A stretch of 12,058 bases of DNA from Pseudomonadota bacterium (lineage in GTDB: Bacteria > Desulfobacterota > Desulfobacteria > Desulfobacterales > Desulfobacteraceae), in contig JAHIVS010000364.1 in assembly GCA_018816605.1 (NCBI GenBank), positions 1 to 12,058 of the forward strand, read 5' to 3'. The position numbers were made by a program, and so were the translations under genes. The notes beneath the pieces were generated by a model. That model had not been told where the DNA came from, did not search any database, and saw nothing but the letters and a program-made list of their open reading frames with translations. The number at the start of each line of letters is the position of its first letter. Within the stretch, counting starts at the first letter, position 1. Below, one piece after another: positions 6,291 to 11,998 of this stretch.

Positions 6291-8470
6291 GGGCTCTCTT
6301 TTTCTAAGGTGCAGGTTTCTAGAAGTTCCAGCCTGACCCGGGTGCCGCCCGTCAAGATCTTTTCAAATCCAAGGGAGGCGCCGATGCGGCTGGCTCGGTA
6401 GGACATGATCCGGATTCCCATTCCCGGGGATGGATTGCCAAGGCCAATGCCGTTATCCTCAATGGTGAGTGTGACAAGTTTGCCCTGGTTCGTCAAGCAG
6501 ATCCGGATAAGATTCCCTTTGGAGTGTTTGACGGCATTGTGAACCGCCTCGTGGGCAATATAATAGGCATGGGTGGCCGTTTCGTTGTCTTTAAAGGCCT
6601 GGGACGTGTCCCAGGAGAGGGTGCAGGAAAAGTGAAACACCTGACGGATGTAAGCCGCCAGCTCTTCAAGGGAGGCATCCAGCCCCCGGTCCGCAAGGTT
6701 CACCGGTGAAAGCCCCCGGGAAAGGCCCCGTGTTTTTTCAATGGCATCCCGGATCAGGGTTCTGATTTTGCCGGCACGGTCTGCTTCCCAGGCCATTGGG
6801 CCCTGGGGCGCTTTTTCCCTGAGCCGCTGCTGGAGCATCTTTAGCATCACTTCAATGCCGATGAGCTGGGGACAGAGGTCGTCATGGAGATCCATGGCGA
6901 TTTTCTGGCGCTCCCGTTCACCAATGGTCAAAATTTCCCGTTCCAGGCGCCGGGCATCGGTCATGTCTTCAATGGCGCCGAGTATGCAGGGTTCGTTCCA
7001 CAGGGTTATCTGTTCCACTGAAATCATTCCTGTGCGTTTTTCTCCGGAGGCTGTGTAGAAACCGAGCTCTTTTTTTTTATCCCCGGGTTGGCAAAAGACC
7101 CCGATGGTTGTCAATTCCTTGCCGATGAGGTCAGGGGATCGGTATCCGGTGAGTCCGAGAAAACTGTCATTGACATTCATAAGCCGCAGGTCTTTTAACG
7201 CTGCAATGAACATGCTCGACGGGCTGCTTGTAAACGCTTTTGAGAACATCTCTTCCGAAAGCTTAAGGGCCTGGGCCGTCATCTTGTGTCCATTGATTTC
7301 TGATTTTAGGTGGGTGCCGTACTGATCCAGGGTGTCCATGAACCGGTTGAAATAGTCGGCCAGCTGACCGATCTCATCGGTTGATTCCACGGGCATCCGG
7401 ATATTAAAATTTCCGGATGCCCCCATGTTGAAGCGTTTCATGAGGCTCTGCAAAGGCAAAATAACGGTGGCGTTCACCCACAGGGAGGTGGAAAAGACCA
7501 GGACACAGATCAAAAAGGCAATACCGAAAATGATATTTCTAATGGTCTTCAGGGGGGCGAATATTTCATCCAGATAGCTGGCAGAGCAGACAATCCAGTC
7601 ATATTCGGGAATATATTTGAAAATAACCATTTTTTCCCGGGCCAGGGTTTCTCCGGGGTTTTTCCAGGTATAAACGGCTTTTCCGTTTTTCAGCTTGCAG
7701 ATATCCCGGACAAAAAATCGGCCGTCTCTGTCCCGGGAATCATAGTAATTGCCGGTCATGAACGGGTGGACAATGAGATTGCCCGCCGTGTCATTGATAT
7801 AGGCGTATCCGGTCTTTCCAAACCTCAGGCTTAAAATGGAGTCCCTGAAATCGGAAATATGGATGAGGGCGTTGAATTCTTCCCGGTAGGTTGAGGCGGC
7901 AATGATCCAGTCCCAGGGTTCAAAATAGGACATATACATGGCCTTGGGCTTTAATGCCGCATCTTCCGGATTTTTCCAGTCGTATTCCAGGTACCCGGTT
8001 TTCATGCGGATCATGTCATGGACAAACCGGTGGTTTGAAAAATTTTTTCCCGCCACCCCGGGGTTGGGGTGTTCAATGGCAATGCTGTCTGAATTGGCGC
8101 AGAAAATATACCCTGTTTTACCAATGGTCTGGCTGAACAAAATTTTCCGGCACAGTTCTTTGGCCGCGTCTTCGGTTATCAGCCCCGAGAGAAAATCCTT
8201 GTAAATGGCCTGGACAATTTCCTTGTTCTTTTCGGCAATGGCCTTGAGGTGGTTTTTTATGGAGGTGGCGGCAGCCGTCCGGACCATGTTCTGAATGGTT
8301 TCGGTGGCCGTGGTCAGCTCACTTTCAATATTGGCTTCAATGGTGGCCCGGACCTGCTGGTAAATCACGGCCCCGCCCACAAGGGTGGCCAGGACAAAGA
8401 TCAGGGTATAGCCGCCCAAAAGTTTGGACCGGATTTTGAGATTTCTGAAAAACCGTGACACTTGGGTCAT
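6272..8470 (-). CDS. Membrane sensor histidine kinase: tandem Cache, HAMP, PAS, HisKA_3, HATPase
   Basis: This 732-residue inner-membrane kinase senses an extracytoplasmic ligand and phosphorylates the regulator encoded next to it. Membrane helices lie at about 18-40 and 311-333. Between them are two repeats of the same Cache-type fold: GKTGYIF (117-123), IEHP (132-135) and WDWIIAAS (186-193) recur as GKTGYAY (218-224), IVHP (233-236) and YDWIVCSAS (290-298). Then come HAMP (about 334-386), PAS (about 405-505), the HisKA_3 dimerisation box ERQKIAMDLHDDLCPQLIG (520-538, phosphoacceptor H529) and the ATPase with HEAVHNAVKHS (640-650, N645), DNGIGLG (672-678) and GMGIRIMSYRA (683-693). All are intact. 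Single Cache_2-type domains are known to bind short monocarboxylates, which fits the permease and ligase beyond the regulator. The start overlaps an upstream 34-codon ORF by ATGA, with AGGA four bases before it. Confidence 0.93.
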   Translation of the reverse strand: MTQVSRFFRNLKIRSKLLGGYTLIFVLATLVGGAVIYQQVRATIEANIESELTTATETIQNMVRTAAATSIKNHLKAIAEKNKEIVQAIYKDFLSGLITEDAAKELCRKILFSQTIGKTGYIFCANSDSIAIEHPNPGVAGKNFSNHRFVHDMIRMKTGYLEYDWKNPEDAALKPKAMYMSYFEPWDWIIAASTYREEFNALIHISDFRDSILSLRFGKTGYAYINDTAGNLIVHPFMTGNYYDSRDRDGRFFVRDICKLKNGKAVYTWKNPGETLAREKMVIFKYIPEYDWIVCSASYLDEIFAPLKTIRNIIFGIAFLICVLVFSTSLWVNATVILPLQSLMKRFNMGASGNFNIRMPVESTDEIGQLADYFNRFMDTLDQYGTHLKSEINGHKMTAQALKLSEEMFSKAFTSSPSSMFIAALKDLRLMNVNDSFLGLTGYRSPDLIGKELTTIGVFCQPGDKKKELGFYTASGEKRTGMISVEQITLWNEPCILGAIEDMTDARRLEREILTIGERERQKIAMDLHDDLCPQLIGIEVMLKMLQQRLREKAPQGPMAWEADRAGKIRTLIRDAIEKTRGLSRGLSPVNLADRGLDASLEELAAYIRQVFHFSCTLSWDTSQAFKDNETATHAYYIAHEAVHNAVKHSKGNLIRICLTNQGKLVTLTIEDNGIGLGNPSPGMGIRIMSYRASRIGASLGFEKILTGGTRVRLELLETCTLEKESPWEKTV

Positions 8471-8571
8471 CGGGTCCTGGCCCGGGTCAGGCCGATTCCG
8501 ATGGGATCGCTTGCGGAGCCAAACCCCGAGGCTTCCACATCTACGATAAACGGCCGGAAATTTTTTTCCAT
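8467..8571 (-). pseudogene. N-terminal stub of a DEDDh 3'-5' exonuclease, now a 34-codon ORF before the kinase
   Basis: The 34 residues read FRPFIVDVEASGFGS (5-19) followed by ASDPIGIG, resembling the first strand and motif I (D11, E13) of exonuclease/RNase T-type DEDDh nucleases, where PIEIG is usual after DxEASG. The remaining 150 or more residues, with motifs II and III, are absent, so no nuclease activity is expected. The ORF ends in an ATGA overlap with the kinase start, so it may now serve as a translated leader coupled to the kinase. AAAGG lies ten bases before the ATG. Assignment rests on a short stretch and is moderate; a coincidental leader ORF is the alternative. Confidence 0.5.
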
Positions 8572-8591
8572 GGGGATTTTGCCTTTAATTA

Positions 8592-8619
8592 AGGATACCG
8601 AAAATTAGCGTATAAACAA
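8592..8619 (-). promoter_or_regulatory. Candidate promoter of the kinase-regulator operon
   Basis: On the minus strand TTGTTT (8619-8614) and TATCCT (8597-8592) are separated by 16 bases and lie about 20 bases upstream of the exonuclease-stub ATG. The tract is AT-rich. A second pairing (TTTGCA with TATACG a little upstream) is also possible, so the precise site is uncertain. Confidence 0.35.
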
Positions 8620-8629
8620 CGGATATCCT

Positions 8630-9043
8630 ATGCAAACAGGCAGACAAAGTCAAGATGTCGGGCACCATGGGCCGGGTCCCCCCCCATCGCTGTTGGCCCA
8701 AGAGCATCTGACACCGCTGTCGGATGGTGCGGCGATCGGCCTAAAATCGGATCAGGGGCGATACTGGATTGCGGATACCCATAAAAGAACCGAGGTTTCT
8801 GCCAGAAGCACTGATTTTTATACCTGGGAAACCTTTACGGTCAAAAATATGGGCGACAACAAGATTGCATTGTTGGCCCATAACAGCAAATACCTGCGGG
8901 CAGATCCTGAACAGGGGTTCAACTCCAAGTCGGTATTTAACAAGCGCTTTAAAAAACTGACCGGGATGCCCCCCTCTGAATACAGGGCATTGCGCCCTGT
9001 TTTACCGCAAAATGAAAAAGAACAGAAAGAAGTATCTACCTGA
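8630..9043 (+). pseudogene. Chimeric remnant: fascin-like beta-trefoil piece joined to AraC C-terminal helices
   Basis: The 137-codon ORF has no evident ribosome binding site. Residues about 35-92 resemble bacterial fascin-like/actin-crosslinking beta-trefoil repeats: IGLKSDQGRYWIAD (36-49), YTWETFTV (64-71) and KIALLAHNSKYLRAD (78-92) match the usual pattern of LKA-x-NGKY, WE-x-F and ALKA-x-NGKY. Residues 96-119 (GFNSKSVFNKRFKKLTG, then MPPSEYR) are the last helices of an AraC-family helix-turn-helix domain. AraC sensor and first-helix parts are missing, and these two domains are not known partners, so the join near base 8912 looks like a deletion scar. The final 18 residues run out of frame into the transposase remnant. 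A run of eight C at 8678-8685 lies upstream of the beta-trefoil piece. Function is unlikely. Confidence 0.6.
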
Positions 9044-9311
9044 ATTCAAAGAAGAAGCGGTTAAACCAATCACCGAACAGGGATATCAAATTACCGAGGC
9101 TGCCCGGAATCTTAGGGTCAATCCAACCATGTTGGGGCGCTGGAAACGTGAGATTGTAGGAAGTGGGTATTATGCCTGGTGCAAATGTAAAAAAGCATCA
9201 AGACAGCTGGAAAATGATTGCCCCATTCCCATTGTCCAGGCAGCCCATGGGAAACCCAAGGGGACCTCTGGTGCCCGGCGGATTGCAGAAGAGATAAGGC
9301 GCAACCGGTAA
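9012..9311 (+). mobile_element. IS3-family transposase remnant with orfA fused to orfB across a deletion
   Basis: The 99-codon ORF begins like an IS3-family OrfA helix-turn-helix protein: RKKYLPEFKEEAVK (5-18), then EAARNLRVNPTMLGRWKRE (29-47). At about residue 49-50 it switches to sequence typical of OrfB: SGYYAWCKCKKASRQLEND (51-69) and KGTSGARRIAEEIRRN (83-98). The end of OrfA, the frameshift region and the start of OrfB are missing, and the whole DDE integrase core beyond is absent, so it cannot transpose. Only about 15 bases separate its ATG from the AraC fragment, so the left terminal inverted repeat is also gone. No right inverted repeat was recognised after 9311. Several conserved positions are altered (KP for KL, GTSG for GTYG), which fits an old relic. 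Confidence 0.8.
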
Positions 9312-9339
9312 CAGCGCAAATAAAAACCGGGGCACCTCC

Positions 9340-9367
9340 TTGACACGGAAAAGGCCGTGACTATCGT
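9340..9367 (+). promoter_or_regulatory. Candidate sigma-70 promoter before the 9412 ORF
   Basis: A perfect TTGACA (9340-9345) is followed after 16 bases by TATCGT (9362-9367), with a TATAAC further on (9374-9379) that is too distant from this -35. It lies in the unassigned stretch after the transposase remnant and about 45 bases before the next ORF. It overlaps a small inverted repeat, CACGG-N6-CCGTG (9344-9359). Confidence 0.3.
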
Positions 9368-9411
9368 TTGCGGTATAACAGGATCTGTTTAACCCCTTTT
9401 AGGCTGGCCCC

Positions 9412-9774
9412 ATGATTCAAAGAAAAGCAAATGTTATCCTCGGACTGGTGATGTCTTTTCTATTGGCGGTCAGTTCCCTCCAGGTCGCTGTGGTGCTGGA
9501 TGCCTATGCAGGGCATTCCCTGCAGACCCCCCCCCTGACAGAACTGGTGATTCCTGCTGTTCTGGGTGAGGCCTTGGGGTCTGCAACCATCAACCGGCAG
9601 TCCCAATTCAAATCCTGGGACCGGTTGTGTAAATATGTCCTGATCTTCAGTCCGCTCCCAGCAGATGTCCTTACACGCTCCGTTGCGGCCCTTTGTCAAT
9701 TCAAGCAAGGGTTTGCCCCATCAGCAGACCAAAAGATCTTTGCCAGCCGGGCGCCTCCTGCCCTGGGACTCTGA
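9412..9774 (+). CDS. Hypothetical small protein with N-terminal signal or membrane segment
   Basis: I do not recognise this 120-residue ORF. It starts with a basic stretch (MIQRKAN) and a hydrophobic segment (about 8-30) ending in DAYAG, which would suit a Sec signal peptide cut after AYA near residue 33. The rest is moderately hydrophobic with no motif, cysteine cluster or repeat that I can name, and has only two cysteines. It contains a run of nine C (9527-9535), but the other two forward frames close soon after that run, so no simple frameshift explains it. There is no convincing ribosome binding site. It lies among gene remnants, so it may be a chance or decayed ORF; the candidate promoter upstream and the signal-like start are the only positive evidence. 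Confidence 0.35.
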   Translation: MIQRKANVILGLVMSFLLAVSSLQVAVVLDAYAGHSLQTPPLTELVIPAVLGEALGSATINRQSQFKSWDRLCKYVLIFSPLPADVLTRSVAALCQFKQGFAPSADQKIFASRAPPALGL

Positions 9775-9803
9775 ATCAAGGCAATTAACTGATCTTTGTC
9801 CTG

Positions 9804-9826
9804 GCAGCCCCATGCCTGGGGTCTGC
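9804..9826 (+). promoter_or_regulatory. Small hairpin just before the 59-aa membrane protein
   Basis: GCAGCCCCA (9804-9812) pairs with TGGGG-T-CTGC (9817-9826) around a four-base loop, with one bulged T. It ends ten bases before the AAAGGAGG ribosome binding site. It could terminate or attenuate the upstream transcript or shape the leader; no T-run follows. Confidence 0.25.
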
Positions 9827-9848
9827 CCATGCAACCAAAGGAGGCGTT

Positions 9849-10028
9849 ATGAATTACGAGAATCTGCCCGGTAGGGAAAAGAAGTCCTTGTCACCGTCAT
9901 CCATTGACTATTCGCCCAAAACTTACACCGTGGGAGAACAGATCCTTTTCAGCATCAAATTGTTTGCCATCGGCGGTGCGGTGTTCTTCTTTTTTTGGCT
10001 GGTTGAAAAACTGCACCTTTATTATTAA
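9849..10028 (+). CDS. 59-residue single-helix membrane protein, unknown function
   Basis: The ORF encodes MNYENLPGREKK, then a polar stretch with SPSSIDYSPKTYTVGEQ (15-31), one strong membrane helix (about 32-52, with FSIKLFAIGGAVFFFFW at 34-50) and a short tail, LVEKLHLYY. Charge distribution suggests the long N-terminus is cytoplasmic or periplasmic with a single span; topology is uncertain. The ribosome binding site AAAGGAGG five bases upstream of the ATG is among the best in the window, and a strong hairpin follows the stop by about 30 bases, so this looks like a real, expressed gene in contrast to its neighbours. I cannot assign a family. Small one-helix proteins often accompany transporters or respiratory complexes, but nothing adjacent identifies a partner. 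Confidence 0.65.
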   Translation: MNYENLPGREKKSLSPSSIDYSPKTYTVGEQILFSIKLFAIGGAVFFFFWLVEKLHLYY

Positions 10029-10059
10029 ATCCCCGGAGTCAATGGTTTAAAGCCTGGGA

Positions 10060-10093
10060 TACAGGTCCGGGAGCCAGGGTTCCCGGACCTGTA
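10060..10093 (+). terminator. Strong 13-bp hairpin after the 59-aa gene
   Basis: TACAGGTCCGGGA (10060-10072) pairs perfectly with TCCCGGACCTGTA (10081-10093) around an eight-base loop. It starts 31 bases after the stop codon. No T-run follows, so a factor-dependent or bidirectional 3'-end role is more likely than classic intrinsic termination. Confidence 0.55.
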
Positions 10094-10149
10094 CCTGCCA
10101 TGGGATGGACGTTTCATAGAAAGCCATGGGAAGAAAAACAAAGCGACAT

Positions 10150-10182
10150 AATATAACGGATGTTATATTGTAGGCGTTATAT
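10150..10182. promoter_or_regulatory. Palindromic operator with extra half-site upstream of the TetR remnant
   Basis: AATATAAC (10150-10157) and GTTATATT (10162-10169) form a perfect 8-bp inverted repeat around GGAT. A third copy of the half-site, GTTATAT, lies at 10176-10182 in direct orientation, 14 bases on. The site ends about 23 bases before the regulator start codon and overlaps the likely -10 region, as expected for an autorepressing TetR-family regulator. It is probably the operator of the intact ancestor of the regulator remnant. Confidence 0.6.
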
Positions 10183-10204
10183 AAACCAAATTAATGGGAA
10201 AAAC

Positions 10205-10540
10205 ATGCCACCCAAGCAAATCATTACCAAGAAAATGATTGTTGAAGCAGCCCTCCTTCTGGTCAAGAAACGGAACAGGAATATCGCAAAGGCGCTCAAC
10301 GGCTCCACCCGGCCGATCTATTCCTGTTATGAAACCATGGGGGCGCTTGCCGAAGAAAAGTTGCGGGAACTTCTTTGGCACATGTGGATTTATACCCATG
10401 GACTGACCGTATTGATCCGCACCTACCCGTCTGTTTCAAAGCGGTTTGTTCAAAAAGTATTGGACAAAATGGGCAGTCTGATGATCAAAAACAAACGAAT
10501 GGGAAAAGGAAGGTCAGACTATGAAAATAGTTGTGATTAA
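10205..10540 (+). pseudogene. Internally deleted TetR/AcrR-family regulator
   Basis: From the ATG at 10205 the product is 111 residues, against about 180-200 for the family. Start: MPPKQIITKKMIVEAALLLVKK is the first TetR helix (key residues I6, A15, V20); then RNIAKALNGSTRPIYSCYE (25-43) is the turn and recognition helix. Five to ten residues between the first and second helices seem lost. After ALAEEKLREL (47-56) the sequence jumps to a typical C-terminal WHG-like element, WIYTHGLTVLIRT (61-73), so most of the ligand-binding domain (roughly 70-80 residues) is missing in frame. DNA binding is probably impaired and ligand control lost. An earlier in-frame ATG at 10160 lies inside the operator and was not chosen. 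The 3' end overlaps the next gene by 20 bases. A compact working repressor is possible but less likely. Confidence 0.68.
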
Positions 10541-11909
10541 CGGCAGCCCCAAGGCCGATCAAAGCATTACCCTTCAGCATATTCGATATTTTATGGAAAA
10601 GAACCCGGCCCATGATCTTGAGATCATTCCGGTGGCCGGTCAAATTGCCAAAATTGAAAAAAAAGAGGCGGTTTTCAAGGAAATAACAGAAAAAATGGCC
10701 GGGGCAGATGCCGTGATATGGTCATTTCCCGTGTACTATGCCCTGATCCCCTCCCAGTTAAAACGCTTTGTAGAACTTTTATTTGAGAGAGGCCGCCCGG
10801 ATCTGTTCAAAGGAAAATACACCACTTCATTTACCACCTCCATCAATTTTTTTGACCATACCGCCCATAATTATATGCAAGGGGTTTGTGAGGAGCTGGG
10901 GTTTGTCTATATCAAAAGCTATTCCGCCCACATGGATGACTTTTTCCATGGGGACAGGCGAAAAAGAATGCTTTGTTTTTTTGAATGGTTTATCAAAATG
11001 GTGGAAGAAAAGATTCCCGTTGCCAGAAAGTATAGGGTTCAGGCCCCGGAACCCATCGTTTATAAACCCTGCAGCATGGAGACACTTCCGGTCACCTCCG
11101 ATAGAAAAGTTCTTTTGCTCACGGATGCAGGGCCGGAAGACACCAACCTTAACCGGATGATAGACCTGTTTCAGCGAACCTGTTCAATGGAAGTAAGTCT
11201 TAAAAATATCCATGGGATTCATATGAAACAAGGGTGCCTCGGGTGCTGCACCTGCGGGTATGACAACACCTGCATCCAAAAGGACGGGTTTGCCCGGTTT
11301 TTTAACGACAACCTGAAAACAGCCGATATCATCATCATTGCCGGCAGCGTCAAAGACCACTATCTTTCCGCCACATGGAAAAAATTTTTTGACCGCAGTT
11401 TTTTCAACGGCCATGCGCCGGTTCTCAAGGGCAAGCGATTGGGATTTATGATATCAGGCCCCTTGAGCCAGATTCAGAATTTACAGGAACTTTTGGAGGG
11501 TTTCGGGGACGGCTGGCATATGAAAAGCGCCGGGTTTGTGACAGATGAACACAGATCATCGGAAGATATCACCACGCACATCCGTGCCTTTGCCAGAGAG
11601 CTTGCCCTGGCAGATGACCAGAACCTGGAATTCGGGGCAAGATTTTATCGGGTCGGCGGCGGAAAAATATTCAGGGATTTTGTGTATGCGACCAGTGCAG
11701 TCTTCACGGCAGACCATGTTTTTTATAAAAAAATGGGAATGTACAAGGATTTCCCCCAGAAAAAGATCAAAAAAAGGATCTCCAATGCCGTTTTTTCAAT
11801 TTTTATGGGGTTCAAACCCATGAGGAAAAAGATCCACCAAAGATTTATCCCAGGTATGGTGGCCCCCTATAAAAAGGTGTTGGACCGATTATCCTCCCGC
11901 AAGTCATAG
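10521..11909 (+). CDS. Twin flavodoxin-like NAD(P)H-dependent FMN reductase-type protein with Cys cluster
   Basis: The 462-residue protein has two flavodoxin-like domains. Domain 1 (about 1-170) opens with KIVVINGSPKADQS (2-15), the FMN-phosphate loop of NADPH-dependent FMN reductases, and has WSFPVYYALIPSQLKRFVEL (67-86), the usual flavin-side segment. Domain 2 (about 195-370) opens with KVLLLTDAGPEDTNLNRM (196-213), where the phosphate loop has diverged, and carries a cysteine cluster C239, C242, C243, C245 and C251 (GCLGCCTCGYDNTC), a position where this family often has CxxC pairs. A basic tail with YKKMGMYKDFPQKKIKKRIS (402-421) follows, without a clear membrane helix. GGAAGG eight bases before the ATG supports the start. 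It is probably a flavoprotein reductase of quinones or other small acceptors; the substrate is unknown. Placement behind a TetR operator suggests inducible expression before the regulator decayed. Confidence 0.82.
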   Translation: MKIVVINGSPKADQSITLQHIRYFMEKNPAHDLEIIPVAGQIAKIEKKEAVFKEITEKMAGADAVIWSFPVYYALIPSQLKRFVELLFERGRPDLFKGKYTTSFTTSINFFDHTAHNYMQGVCEELGFVYIKSYSAHMDDFFHGDRRKRMLCFFEWFIKMVEEKIPVARKYRVQAPEPIVYKPCSMETLPVTSDRKVLLLTDAGPEDTNLNRMIDLFQRTCSMEVSLKNIHGIHMKQGCLGCCTCGYDNTCIQKDGFARFFNDNLKTADIIIIAGSVKDHYLSATWKKFFDRSFFNGHAPVLKGKRLGFMISGPLSQIQNLQELLEGFGDGWHMKSAGFVTDEHRSSEDITTHIRAFARELALADDQNLEFGARFYRVGGGKIFRDFVYATSAVFTADHVFYKKMGMYKDFPQKKIKKRISNAVFSIFMGFKPMRKKIHQRFIPGMVAPYKKVLDRLSSRKS

Positions 11910-11962
11910 GGGGCCAAGGGAAAAACGGGACTCTGTGTTTCAAGGATTCCGGAGCATGGTGA

Positions 11963-11998
11963 AGGGCCGGGAAAAAAAGAATTAAGATTCCCGGCCCT
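11963..11998 (+). terminator. Strong 11-bp hairpin after the flavoprotein gene
   Basis: AGGGCCGGGAA (11963-11973) pairs perfectly with TTCCCGGCCCT (11988-11998) around a 14-base A-rich loop. It begins 53 bases after the stop codon. No T-run follows on the plus strand, nor on the minus strand. It could serve as a shared 3' end if a minus-strand gene ends near the right edge. Confidence 0.5.

Noticed and set aside
8621..8628. GGATATCC palindrome before the chimera ORF
   Set aside because: Eight bases is too short to claim an operator, and no second copy was found nearby, only a loose AGGATA match at 8592.
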